From assembly GCA_018663565.1 (NCBI GenBank), contig JABJQE010000062.1, forward strand, positions 1 through 35,268: DNA of 35,268 nucleotides, written 5' to 3'. A program made the translations under genes and the position numbers. The DNA comes from Phycisphaerae bacterium (GTDB lineage Bacteria; Planctomycetota; Phycisphaerae; Phycisphaerales; SM1A02). Below the pieces are notes generated by a model. That model searched no databases, was not told the DNA's origin, and saw nothing but the letters and a program-made list of their open reading frames with translations. Within the stretch, counting starts at the first letter, position 1. Every line of letters starts with the position of its first letter. This document shows, one piece after another, positions 1-9,889 of the stretch.

Positions 1-1
1 A

Positions 2-250
2 TTGTGTGGTAACTCGACCGCGCAGGTTGGTGGGTCATATGTCGATCTGGGTGGAAATACGGCGAATGATGAATGCCAGGACTGCGTTGCCGATATCACG
101 GGTGACGGCACAGTAGGCGTTGATGACATGCTCAATCTGATTGCCAACTTCGGCCCATGCGGTGGATGCGCAGCAGACGTAAACGGAGACGGTGTTGTCG
201 GTGTGGATGACATTCTGATTGTCTTGTCTGCTTGGGGCGATTGTGCGTAG
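2..250 (+). CDS. C-terminal fragment of a secreted protein ending in a dockerin type I-like double EF-hand repeat (5' end outside window)
   Basis: Frame open from the window edge; two Ca-binding loops DITGDGTVGVDD and DVNGDGVVGVDD followed by a terminal AWGDCA. Confidence 0.8.
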   Translation: MCGNSTAQVGGSYVDLGGNTANDECQDCVADITGDGTVGVDDMLNLIANFGPCGGCAADVNGDGVVGVDDILIVLSAWGDCA

Positions 251-446
251 CGAACCACCTTGCTCTTGCTAGCACTGGCGCCTGGCTGACCATAGATGGC
301 GCGCTCTATGTTGGAGTGGGCAGGTACTCTGCAGAACGTCGGTAAAGAACGCGGTTTGGCCGAGCCTACGATTCTCTACCCTGAGAAGTTTTGGAAATAG
401 TGGTTCAGATCCCGGACACAGAGCCAACTCTCAGGCAATTCCTCTA

Positions 447-2096
447 TTGCTGGTTAGAAAGGCTCACTCTTGGTCTGTTTGTTCGTGCAAAGCAGCTGCA
501 GATGGCCACAGCCGGTGTAGCCTGCTCGGCATGATCACGGTCTGCATCATCGTTCTCCCTGCTCTGCTCGCGGCTGATTCAGTGTCTGCGGCACCCGCCA
601 TTCAAGCCACCGGCAGCGTCTCTTCTGGCTGGTCGCTTGGAGTTGCTGGACACCCACCCGCATTTGCGGCGTGGACGCCCTCCGCCGTGGCCGGGCCGCT
701 TCAGGTCGTGTCGAGTGTGGAGGTCAAATCAGTTGGCATGGACGTGATGTGGACTGTCAAAAACGACACCATGGAGCCCATCCCGTTGCGGTCTCTCCCG
801 CTTCCGTCACTCTCTCTTGGCCCTGAAATTGCCTGTATGGACTTTCGCAGTTCGGGTTGGCCGCAGGCCCTGACGGAGGCGGGTCCCTATCAGCGCATGC
901 AGGGAACGTGGCCAGGTTCGATGTACTCGCCAGTCGCCGTTGCGATGAACACCAAGATTGCCGTGGGTATCAGTGTGCAGTATCCGGTGCTGGAGTATCA
1001 ACATGACTGTGCTCTTGTTGTTGAAGCTGCTGGCGATGGTGTATGGGATGTCAAATTGCTGTTCTCTGGCAAGATGAAAGAAGGCGACTTCCCTTTACGC
1101 CATTCGGCAACACTTCCCGCTGGCGCGAGTCGTACATACATTGTCTCGATTCGAGCGGCTGCGAATCCACTGCAGTGGATCGATACACTCTCGCCTTATC
1201 GGGAGTGGTTCCGCAGCACCTTTGGATCGGTGACGTATACCGCGGATACGTCTGCGATCCGTGGTTGCATTTTGGCGTTCTCTCACAATCAGTCAACCGA
1301 GAACCCGGGTGGGTGGGTTGCTGCAGCCAATAGACCTGATCTCAATGGATACCAATCCGTCATCAACATATTGATGTCCGCGATGAAGAATGCGTCCCGC
1401 ACCATTCTGTGGGCGCCAAGTGGGATGACATATCAGCACAAGAAATTGAATTACCCATTTCAGTTCACAACTCATTGGCTTGCTAATGGTGGACCGATGG
1501 GCAATGCGCCATCTCTCCTCTCAAGAGTCCAGACTCGGCCTGGATTGAAGTGGGGGTTGTGGTGGGGGCATTCTGTGCTGTACACGCCTGCCTTTGACAC
1601 ATTGCCATCGTCGCCACTTGATATTCACAGTCCAGAGCAGAGGCAATCTGCATTTGCGGAGCTCAGGTTGGCTATGCAGTCGGGCGCAACATTGATTGGT
1701 CTCGATGCTTTTTCGACGACGTATCTTCCTGCGTGGGATCTTGTTGGGTGGATCGGCGAACTCCAAGAGAAGGCTCCGGATGTCACGTTCTGTACCGAAG
1801 GCCTCGCCCCGGATTTCTTGCACCGGCTTGCGCCAACCTGGCTCGACATGTACAGCGCCACGCCGAAGCGATTCGGTAGCAATGTTCGAATTCGCGGTCG
1901 CTTCTTGCTCGCAGACTTTCTCTTACCCGGACACGAAACATGGGCGGCCATGCTATTTGATCGCTCGCCGGATCAGGTGGTGCGAGATGGCAAGAACCAA
2001 GGGACTCGCCGTGTACTGATTGAACACGTCAGCCAGTACGGGTACGCGCCAGTGGTGTTCTCTAACCTCTACTTGCGATCTATCGGTGCTGATTGA
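447..2096 (+). CDS. Secreted protein of unknown function, possibly glycoside-hydrolase-like TIM barrel in the C-terminal half (start may be 531)
   Basis: 549-aa ORF; hydrophobic signal-like stretch MITVCIIVLPALLAADSVSA; segments LKWGLWWGHS, GATLIGLDAF and VTFCTEG resemble successive barrel strands (weak inference). Confidence 0.75.
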   Translation: MLVRKAHSWSVCSCKAAADGHSRCSLLGMITVCIIVLPALLAADSVSAAPAIQATGSVSSGWSLGVAGHPPAFAAWTPSAVAGPLQVVSSVEVKSVGMDVMWTVKNDTMEPIPLRSLPLPSLSLGPEIACMDFRSSGWPQALTEAGPYQRMQGTWPGSMYSPVAVAMNTKIAVGISVQYPVLEYQHDCALVVEAAGDGVWDVKLLFSGKMKEGDFPLRHSATLPAGASRTYIVSIRAAANPLQWIDTLSPYREWFRSTFGSVTYTADTSAIRGCILAFSHNQSTENPGGWVAAANRPDLNGYQSVINILMSAMKNASRTILWAPSGMTYQHKKLNYPFQFTTHWLANGGPMGNAPSLLSRVQTRPGLKWGLWWGHSVLYTPAFDTLPSSPLDIHSPEQRQSAFAELRLAMQSGATLIGLDAFSTTYLPAWDLVGWIGELQEKAPDVTFCTEGLAPDFLHRLAPTWLDMYSATPKRFGSNVRIRGRFLLADFLLPGHETWAAMLFDRSPDQVVRDGKNQGTRRVLIEHVSQYGYAPVVFSNLYLRSIGAD

Positions 2097-2231
2097 GGAA
2101 GTTCATTAGGCACTGTGCTGGGAGCGGAACTGGATCGCCGGCGTGTTTCGAGTGATCACTTGGCGGAAAGAGGATCTCTCGGACACCCACCAAACATTGT
2201 TCCGCGGCCCACAATAAAATCCTCATGCCTG

Positions 2232-2660
2232 TTATTGCTTAGACCACGTCACAATTGTGTCCACATCAGCCTGCGTTAGCCTCGCTTCTGGGTGCGTCGG
2301 CAGGTAAAACCACAGTGGCATCTCGCCCTCTTCGACTTCTTCGCCGCACTCCTCGATCTTGTGGGCTGCGCGGGAGGGAGTGTAAGAGTCCCACTGCGAG
2401 AAGTTGAGCTCTTCTCGCCCCTCTTTCACATCCTTGCTAACGAGCCACGACACAGGCGCCACATAGGAGTACCACGGCCATGCCGTCTCATTGGAATGGC
2501 AATCGAAGCAGGCCCGATTCAGGATTGCCATGACCTCGGGCGGGGCGGAAATGGTTTCGGTGATTGGGGGGTTCGTCCGATCCACCGGAATAAATTGAAT
2601 GCCGATCGTGGCGATGACAACCACGCCGGCGGTCCACTTGATGACCTTTACGATTTTCAT
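2232..2660 (-). CDS. Haem-binding domain protein (Haem_bd-like small c-type cytochrome)
   Basis: N-terminal TM segment; CFDCH (CxxCH) haem motif within ACFDCHSNETAWPWYSYVAPVSWLV, characteristic of the Haem_bd family. Confidence 0.85.
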   Translation of the reverse strand: MKIVKVIKWTAGVVVIATIGIQFIPVDRTNPPITETISAPPEVMAILNRACFDCHSNETAWPWYSYVAPVSWLVSKDVKEGREELNFSQWDSYTPSRAAHKIEECGEEVEEGEMPLWFYLPTHPEARLTQADVDTIVTWSKQ

Positions 2661-2764
2661 GTGCCCACAATAGTCGTTCTGGCCATTGGAGTTCGAGATT
2701 GCCTCGCTGAGTTGGCAGCTTGTGTTAGGTTGCCAATCCCCAAGAATCGAAAGGATTAGAAGTC

Positions 2765-4114
2765 ATGAGCGTATGGAGTGCTTCGGCAGTGTTCACGGTG
2801 TGCATCGCGGTCTCAAGCGGAATGGCCGCTGACACGGCGGCGTTGACATCCCCGGCGGTAGAGCCAATTCCACACACGGTGACCGCAGACATTCAAGCGG
2901 GAATCGAAGCACATATTGCCAAAGAAACTGAGCAGGGGGGCGGGTACTTTCCGTTGACCTACGACGGCAAAGACATGAAGCTCAAACTCGTTCGTGTTCA
3001 CACCGAGTACCTTGCAAATCTTGGACCGGGCCGGCACTTTGCGTGCGTTGATCTTGCGAGCCAAGACGGCAATGTGTATGACGTCGACTTTTTCCTAGAA
3101 GGTGAACCTGGGGATATGCGGGTGACCGAAACAACGGTGCATAAGCTCAATGGTCGCCCATATTATCTATGGCGTCAGCAGGATGATGGCACATGGGTGC
3201 ATGCTGAAGTGGACGGTGCTTCACAGGAGCTGCTAGGTGTCATCGAAGGTGATGATGCGTTTGAGTTTGTGTACAACGCCACTGTTCCTGAGCTTGCAGA
3301 AAACGGTCGCATGTGGATTCCGATTCCAGAGAGTGATGAGTTTCAGACCGTGCAAGCCAAGTCGATCACGATTCCTGGCACGCATAGGATGTTGACTGAT
3401 AAACGCTATGGCAACAAGGTGATGTTTGTTGAACTGACGCCGGCCGATAGTGGCAAGAGTATCTCGATGGTCTTTGATGTAAAGCGTCATGAGAAGGGCG
3501 TGTATGGCTGCGACGATAAGTCGCCTGCTGAGTTCCTTCTTCCGGAACGTCTTGTTCCCAACACAACTGAGTTCAAAGAGATCGCTACAGAGGCGCTTAA
3601 GAACAAGCGTGGCGGCGATCTTGTCAAGGCCCGCGCTTTGTATGACCACACCATTGACCGCATGCAGTACATCAAGGCAGACAAGAAGTACGGAAAGGGT
3701 GATGCTCAGTACGCCTGTGATGGTGGAAGCGGCAACTGCACCGACTATCACTCATACTTCATCGCGTTGTCCCGATCGGTCGGCATTCCTGCCCGGTTTG
3801 CCATAGGCGCTGCGATTCCATCATCCCGCGACGACGGCGGTGTAAATGGCTACCACTGCTGGGCCGAGTTCTACGCTGAGGGCAAGTGGTGGCCGGTAGA
3901 CATCAGTGAGGCAGACAAGTACACGAGCCTAGCGACGTACTACTTTGGCCATAATCCTGCGAATCGGATTGAGCTCAGCCGTGGCCGCGATCTTGTCGTG
4001 GAGCCTGGTCCAGAATCAGGACCAATCAACTTTTTGGCCTATCCCGTACTTGAAGTCAACGGCAAACCCGTCAAGGTGGCGAAGCCCAAGTTCGGATTCA
4101 CGCGGAAGAGTTGA
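2765..4114 (+). CDS. Secreted transglutaminase-like domain protein
   Basis: Signal peptide; Cys/His/Asp triad context GNCTDYHSYFIALSRSVGIPARFAIG ... GYHCWAEFYAEGKWWPVDIS. Confidence 0.88.
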   Translation: MSVWSASAVFTVCIAVSSGMAADTAALTSPAVEPIPHTVTADIQAGIEAHIAKETEQGGGYFPLTYDGKDMKLKLVRVHTEYLANLGPGRHFACVDLASQDGNVYDVDFFLEGEPGDMRVTETTVHKLNGRPYYLWRQQDDGTWVHAEVDGASQELLGVIEGDDAFEFVYNATVPELAENGRMWIPIPESDEFQTVQAKSITIPGTHRMLTDKRYGNKVMFVELTPADSGKSISMVFDVKRHEKGVYGCDDKSPAEFLLPERLVPNTTEFKEIATEALKNKRGGDLVKARALYDHTIDRMQYIKADKKYGKGDAQYACDGGSGNCTDYHSYFIALSRSVGIPARFAIGAAIPSSRDDGGVNGYHCWAEFYAEGKWWPVDISEADKYTSLATYYFGHNPANRIELSRGRDLVVEPGPESGPINFLAYPVLEVNGKPVKVAKPKFGFTRKS

Positions 4115-4153
4115 ACGCGGATATCGTCGCTGCAAGGTACTTCTATTGCAATA

Positions 4154-4181
4154 GGGGGACGCCACTGGAAGCGGCGTCTCT
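4154..4181. terminator. Possible hairpin between the transglutaminase gene and typA
   Basis: gggacgcc...ggcgtctc stem (about 8-9 bp including G-U pairs), no clear T-tract. Confidence 0.3.
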
Positions 4182-4280
4182 GTGGGGGTACTCCTTTCCT
4201 CTATTGGCACTAGAATACGCGGCTCCCCGTTGAGGCCCGTGCGCCGCGCCGGGGCATACACCGCACACAGGCGTTGAATC

Positions 4281-6155
4281 ATGCTGCATGCTGCCGATCC
4301 CAATCTTCGTAACCTCGCCATCATCGCGCACGTTGATCATGGGAAAACAACTCTTGTTGATTCGATGCTGGCGTATTGCGGGTCGATGACGCTCAATCGA
4401 GGGGATTTGAACTGTGTTCTTGATTCGGATCCTCTTGAGAAGGAACGGGGTATCACGATTACGTCTAAGAACTGCGCGGTCACGTGGCGGCCAAATGACG
4501 GCGAGTTCGTGGGAAAGACATGTCGGATCAATATCATTGACACGCCTGGCCACGCTGACTTTGGTGGTGAGGTTGAGCGAGTGCTCAAAATGGCCGATGG
4601 CGTACTACTGCTCGTTGATGCATTCGAGGGGCCAATGCCGCAGACCCGCTTTGTGATGGGTAAGGCACTTGAACTCGATCATCCGATCATTGTGGTTATC
4701 AACAAGTGTGATCGGCCTAATGCGAGAGCAGATAGCGTATTGAATGAAGTCTTCGACTTACTCGTCGCGCTCGGAGCGAGCGACGAGCGACTTGACTTTC
4801 CAGTGATCTACGCCTCAGGCCGTGATGGGTGGACATCAGCCGAAGAGGGCGTGCACCAGGGTGATATGCAGCCGCTGCTCGAAGCCATCATGGAGCATCT
4901 TCCGGCGCCTGTGGGCTATGCTGATGTGCCGCTGCAAATGTTGATTGCGAGCCAAGATTATTCGCCTTACGCGGGTCGAATTGCGATCGGCCGCATCTTT
5001 GCTGGTGTGTTGACCGCTGGGCAGGCTGTGACGATCTGTCACGAGCACAAGAACCGTACGGCACGGGCTCAGAAGTTGTATCGATTCAAAGACCTTGGCC
5101 GGACGCCGGCTGAGATCGTTTCAGTGGGTGACTTGTGTGCTGTTGAGGGCATTGGTGAGTTTGAGATTGGCGACACGATCGCGTGCCCTGAGCAACCACA
5201 TCCGATTGCGAGAATTGCAGTCGATGAGCCAACCTTGCACATGCTCTTTCGAATCAATGATTCGCCAAATGCAGGACAAAGCGGCAAGTATGTCACGAGT
5301 CGGCAAATTGATGAGCGACTACAACGTGAGCTTCGCAGTAATCTCGCATTGCGGGTAGAGCCGGGCGATACTGCTGATGAGTTCAAAGTGTCAGGTCGTG
5401 GGCTGCTGCATCTTGGCATTTTGCTAGAGAACATGCGTCGTGAAGGATATGAACTGACGGTTGGTCGGCCACAAGTGATTGAGAAGGAAATTGATGGCGT
5501 AGTGTGTGAGCCGATCGAATTGCTCACCATCGATGTCGATCAGGATCATGTTGGATCGGCGATGGAACTTCTTGGTGCACGTGGCGGTGAGGTGCAGAGC
5601 CTTGATCAACGCGGTGATCGAATGCACATTGAATGTGAGATCCCTGCGCGGGGATTGATTGGTTTGCGAAGTCATATGCTCACAGCCACTGGTGGGCAAG
5701 CAGTGATGTATCACTGCTTCCAGAAGTATGCTCCTAGACGCACGATGTCCTATCGCCGGCAAAACGGAGTCATGGTCGCTACGGCTGATGGGCAGGCGAC
5801 CACCTACTCAATGCTCAATCTCAGCCAGCGTGGCATTCTGCTTGTCGAAACACAAGACGTAATTTATGCCGGGCAGATTGTTGGTGAGAATGCGCGCGAC
5901 GCCGATCTTGGTGTGAATATCGTGAAGGGCAAGGCGTTCTCGAATGTTCGCGAGGCGAACAAAGAGGCGACGCAGGTCCTGAAGGCCTCGCGTGAAACCA
6001 CGCTTGAATCCGGCCTTGAGTATATTCAAGATGATGAACTCGTTGAAATCACGCCTGATGCCATCCGCCTTCGCAAGCGAATCCTCGACGAAAGCAAACG
6101 CAAACAAATTTCGCGGCAGCAGAAGACTGCGGCGGCGGGGGCTCACGCCGAGTAG
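4281..6155 (+). CDS. typA: Ribosome-associated translational GTPase TypA/BipA
   Basis: NLAIIAHVDHGKTTLVDSML, DTPGHADFGGEVERVL, NKCDRP; BipA-type C-terminal domain. Confidence 0.97.
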   Translation: MLHAADPNLRNLAIIAHVDHGKTTLVDSMLAYCGSMTLNRGDLNCVLDSDPLEKERGITITSKNCAVTWRPNDGEFVGKTCRINIIDTPGHADFGGEVERVLKMADGVLLLVDAFEGPMPQTRFVMGKALELDHPIIVVINKCDRPNARADSVLNEVFDLLVALGASDERLDFPVIYASGRDGWTSAEEGVHQGDMQPLLEAIMEHLPAPVGYADVPLQMLIASQDYSPYAGRIAIGRIFAGVLTAGQAVTICHEHKNRTARAQKLYRFKDLGRTPAEIVSVGDLCAVEGIGEFEIGDTIACPEQPHPIARIAVDEPTLHMLFRINDSPNAGQSGKYVTSRQIDERLQRELRSNLALRVEPGDTADEFKVSGRGLLHLGILLENMRREGYELTVGRPQVIEKEIDGVVCEPIELLTIDVDQDHVGSAMELLGARGGEVQSLDQRGDRMHIECEIPARGLIGLRSHMLTATGGQAVMYHCFQKYAPRRTMSYRRQNGVMVATADGQATTYSMLNLSQRGILLVETQDVIYAGQIVGENARDADLGVNIVKGKAFSNVREANKEATQVLKASRETTLESGLEYIQDDELVEITPDAIRLRKRILDESKRKQISRQQKTAAAGAHAE

Positions 6156-6183
6156 GCAATGTACATTTTGAAAGGTGTTACGC

Positions 6184-7152
6184 ATGATTGGATTGATTCT
6201 CGGTGTGGTCGTTGCGATGGGCCCGACTGGGTCGGAGCCAGATGACCTTCGGGTGATGGTCTGGAATATTCTGCACGGCGGGAACGATGTTGAGCAGGGG
6301 CCCGAGAAGGCGCTCGCAATCATTCGGAAGCAGCAGCCGGATATCGTGCTGCTTCAAGAAAGCTATGACATCGATGGTGATCGGCCGCTTCTTGGGGAAT
6401 GGCTTGCTAGCGAGTTAGGTTGGCATCAACATCAGGCTGAAAGTAAGCACTTGTGTGTACTCACACCATTAGAGATCGAAGCGACTTTCTTCCATCATGC
6501 GTGGCATGGTGTTGGTGCGAAGTTGGTTGACCAAGAGGGACGGTCGCTTCTAGCGTGGAGCACTTGGATTGATTGGCGGGCCTTTGTCACCTATGAACTG
6601 CGAGATAATCCAAGCATTTCAGACGATGACTTGCTTGCTGCTGAAAGCACACGGTCACAGCGTGTGCAACAAGCCAATGCGATCTTGGCTTACCTCAAGG
6701 AAATCGGCCAGCTTCAGTCCGACATCCCAGTGCTTATTGGGGGGGATTGGAATTGTCCATCGCACCTTGATTGGACAGTTGACACTGCTCGTGTCTATCG
6801 TGATCGCCGCCAATTGGATCTTCCCGTGAGCATTGCAATGCGAGACGCAGGTTTCGTTGACACCTACCGCATGGTGTATCCCAATCCAGTGCAGCATCCC
6901 GGCCTGACATGGTCGCCGATGATTCGCGGGATCAAAGGAGAGGGTGGCGCCCTGCAGCGATTCGAACGGATTGACCGCTTGTACGTGAAGAATCCCGCTG
7001 AAGGGTGGACGCTTCAAGCTCGGTCAGGGGCGGTGCTCCCCGAGGTTTGGGAGGACGATGCTGTTCCGCCTTCCAAGCGAGAATTCCCGTCAGATCACGG
7101 AGCTCTGGTTATGGACTTGCAATGGGCGGAAGTGCAAGAGACCGCGGATTGA
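6184..7152 (+). CDS. Endonuclease/exonuclease/phosphatase family protein, exported
   Basis: VMVWNILHGG, PDIVLLQES, IGGDWNCPSHLDW and PSDHGALVMDL are EEP-fold catalytic motifs; ATG at 6184 preferred over GTG at 6175. Confidence 0.88.
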   Translation: MIGLILGVVVAMGPTGSEPDDLRVMVWNILHGGNDVEQGPEKALAIIRKQQPDIVLLQESYDIDGDRPLLGEWLASELGWHQHQAESKHLCVLTPLEIEATFFHHAWHGVGAKLVDQEGRSLLAWSTWIDWRAFVTYELRDNPSISDDDLLAAESTRSQRVQQANAILAYLKEIGQLQSDIPVLIGGDWNCPSHLDWTVDTARVYRDRRQLDLPVSIAMRDAGFVDTYRMVYPNPVQHPGLTWSPMIRGIKGEGGALQRFERIDRLYVKNPAEGWTLQARSGAVLPEVWEDDAVPPSKREFPSDHGALVMDLQWAEVQETAD

Positions 7153-7382
7153 TCGGCGTGTTGTGATTCTTGGGGCCAAAGCAAGGCGGCACGATCTCAC
7201 AGCCACCTCTGAGATTACGACAAAGATCTGACCAACATTGAGTGAAGTTCAACCTTGAGCACACGCGTCGGCCTGAGCTGACTAGTGGGGTTGTAGAGTT
7301 TTTCTCGCCATGCAAGGGCAGAGATGTAGGAACCGATCGCTCAAGCGATCTCATCGCACAACTTGTTGCAGGAGTTCTTGTT

Positions 7383-9635
7383 ATGGCTTTCTCCATGAAT
7401 ATTCGCCCTCTCAATCTATCATTGGCCGCTATTGGGCTCACGCTTTCGTGTGGCGGGGCAGCCCTTGCCGCTGATCGTGAGTGGGTGTCGTTTGACAACT
7501 CACCGGCCGGCACCGCGCCGACTATTGAGGTCATGCCTGATCGTAGTTCTGCTGATCTGTCAGTGTTTGAGATCCGTCTCCACGGCATGTGGATCGAAGA
7601 GAAGCTCATTCCAGGGACAACCGAGTCGATGCAGGCGGTTTCATTGCCTGGCGATGGTGCGATGGCAACCAACGCGCTCGGCTTGCCCGAACTTCCGGGC
7701 GTGGGCATTCGTATCGCAAGCATGAGCCGAACAACCAATGGCGAGAGCCCAGATTTCGACTTTGAGTTGACGCCAGTTGAGCAGGTCGTTCTTGAGAATG
7801 TCAACGTGTATCCGACGCAGCGACTCGACGCTACTGATGAAGATGGTGGCGATGGGGACCAGACGTTCTACTTTGACGGGAATTTCTATCAGTCCACAAC
7901 ATCACCATTTCCGCTTGAGCGAGCTCGAGTGAGCACTGCATATCACCAGAGCCGTGGCGTTGGATCGCTTGGCGTCGTAGCCGCCTGCATGGAATGTGTG
8001 CCAGCGTCTAGAAGATTAATTGTGTCTACCAAATTCGAATTCAAAGTGCACATGCCCGGCGAACCTACTGAGCAGTTGATGCTGACTCCTCGCGCCGCTG
8101 CAATGTTTGACTTTCAATATGACAACGCAAGGTTGTGGTGGCAGCATGAGTTGGCGGTATTGAACATGGGTACATCCGCGGGTGACTATCTTATCGTGAC
8201 GCCTAGGAAATACATTGGAGAGTTAACGCCCCTCATTCGTCAGAAGACAGAGCGTGGGCTAACGGTCACAATCGTTAGGACGGAGAATCTTGGCACTGGG
8301 TATGACCAGCATGATGTAAAGGATGCAATTTCCGATTGGTTTGATGGCTGTGACGATCCGTATGAGAGTTACGTGCTGTTGATCGGAGATGTGGACGAAA
8401 TGCCGATGCATGTCGACCCATTAAGCTCACTTCCTTCAGACCACTACTATGTGTGTCTTGATGACGAATTCTTTCCGTCCTGCCAAATAGGTCGCTATTC
8501 ATGTGACTCAGAAGTTGATCTTGAGGAGCAGATTGCGAAGACAATTAGTTATTCAGAAAACCCACTGAGTTTGTCAATGCACTACAAGCGAGCGTTGCTC
8601 GCAGCTCACGAGGAAGAGCCAAAGAAGTATGTGGAGTGCATCGAAGACATTGCCGATGCCGACTACGTTGGGTATTCCCCTAACTTCACCATGTATTCCG
8701 GTCGAGAAGCGAGCTCCACAACAGCAAATGTTGTTGCTGATATCAACGACACGCACTTTGGTTTGGTGATGTACCGAGGGCACGGCTGGAAGAAGAAGTG
8801 GGGCAGCAACTGGAATATTCTTGGCGAAGAGTTGTGGCGAGAGGATGTCGAAGACATGACCAATGGTCGTTACACGCCGGTCGTTGTGTCAGTTGCTTGT
8901 GGTAACAGCCACATTCACGAGATTGATGACTGCATCGGTGAAGTGTGGATGGAAGGCACAGAGAACGGCGCCGTAGCCCACATTGGTTCGATTCGATCGA
9001 GCAACACAACCGCCAATCATTACTTCGCCAAGGCGTTCAACCAGTACTACTGGTCGGGTATCAATATGTCGATCGGTGATCTCATGCAGAGTTCGTGGCT
9101 TGAAGCACACGCGTGCGTGACCTATGCATCAGACGCCAAGAGGAATATGTACATGTCGCAGTTGCTTGGTGACCCAGAACTTCGTCCATGGCAAAAGGCT
9201 CCATTCAATCTCGGGATTCGACAGCTGCCACAATTTCTCATTGGTTCGCACTCCTACCAGTTTGAACTGGAGGCCGACGAGCCAAACTTCAACTTTGCAG
9301 ATGTCATAATGGTGGCCACGGTGGATGGAGAAATTCGCGGTATGGCCAGGGCAAACACAGCCGGCGCCATTGAATTTGATCTCGACCTCGAAGAGGGCGA
9401 TGCCGTCATCGTGCGTGCACATGCCGAGTTGGCCTTTGCAACTGATGCACGAGGCGAGGGAACCGTCGATGCGCCGTGCGAAGCGGATCTTGACGGGTCT
9501 GGCGATGTGGGCATCGATGACTTGCTTCTCGCAATCGGCAGTTGGGGCACGTCTGGTGGCGACATCACTGGAGACGGCACAACCAACATCGACGACCTTC
9601 TTGGCCTCATCGCCGCCTTTGGCCCGTGCCAATGA
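7383..9635 (+). CDS. Gingipain-like peptidase (family C25) with C-terminal dockerin-like repeat
   Basis: Signal peptide after ATG 7383; YLIVTPRKYIGELTPLIRQKTERGLTVTIVRT, VLLIGDVDEMP, catalytic RGHG and VSVACGN; C-terminal DLDGSGDVGIDD and DITGDGTTNIDD. Confidence 0.88.
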   Translation: MAFSMNIRPLNLSLAAIGLTLSCGGAALAADREWVSFDNSPAGTAPTIEVMPDRSSADLSVFEIRLHGMWIEEKLIPGTTESMQAVSLPGDGAMATNALGLPELPGVGIRIASMSRTTNGESPDFDFELTPVEQVVLENVNVYPTQRLDATDEDGGDGDQTFYFDGNFYQSTTSPFPLERARVSTAYHQSRGVGSLGVVAACMECVPASRRLIVSTKFEFKVHMPGEPTEQLMLTPRAAAMFDFQYDNARLWWQHELAVLNMGTSAGDYLIVTPRKYIGELTPLIRQKTERGLTVTIVRTENLGTGYDQHDVKDAISDWFDGCDDPYESYVLLIGDVDEMPMHVDPLSSLPSDHYYVCLDDEFFPSCQIGRYSCDSEVDLEEQIAKTISYSENPLSLSMHYKRALLAAHEEEPKKYVECIEDIADADYVGYSPNFTMYSGREASSTTANVVADINDTHFGLVMYRGHGWKKKWGSNWNILGEELWREDVEDMTNGRYTPVVVSVACGNSHIHEIDDCIGEVWMEGTENGAVAHIGSIRSSNTTANHYFAKAFNQYYWSGINMSIGDLMQSSWLEAHACVTYASDAKRNMYMSQLLGDPELRPWQKAPFNLGIRQLPQFLIGSHSYQFELEADEPNFNFADVIMVATVDGEIRGMARANTAGAIEFDLDLEEGDAVIVRAHAELAFATDARGEGTVDAPCEADLDGSGDVGIDDLLLAIGSWGTSGGDITGDGTTNIDDLLGLIAAFGPCQ

Positions 9636-9664
9636 CGGATTTTGAACTCTTAAGACGGAGATTT

Positions 9665-9708
9665 ACTGCGGCGGGCGGCTTAGAAGGATCTAGGTTGCCC
9701 GTCGCAGT
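9665..9708 (+). terminator. 20-bp hairpin just downstream of the C25 peptidase gene
   Basis: 9665-9684 pairs with 9689-9708 (AGGA loop); four of the 20 pairs are G-U in the plus-strand RNA, so the stem is intact only in that orientation. Confidence 0.65.
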
Positions 9709-9762
9709 TCATCCATAATTGATCTTCCCCGTACCTCTTCAAGAGCAATGCACCACCCATCT

Positions 9763-9802
9763 CAACAACAACACCTCCGTGAATACGGAGGTGTTGTTGT
9801 TG
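9763..9802. terminator. Perfect 18-bp hairpin between two convergent protease genes, probable bidirectional/minus-strand terminator
   Basis: caacaacaacacctccgt-GAAT-acggaggtgttgttgttg, perfect inverted repeat. Confidence 0.7.
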
Positions 9803-9889
9803 TGTTGGTCTTGTCCCATGATTCAGCAGCGGGTGCTGCTGACAGGTCGTGCCACCATAGCGAAGCGTCTTGTTCCAAGCCGTCTTAGG

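Noticed and set aside
400-425. tRNA T-arm-like string gtggttcagatcccggac
   Set aside because: T-stem does not pair properly and no acceptor, D or anticodon arms can be assembled around it.
7109-7804. 231-aa minus-strand ORF
   Set aside because: Overlaps the EEP protein end and the C25 protease start antisense; no recognisable domain.
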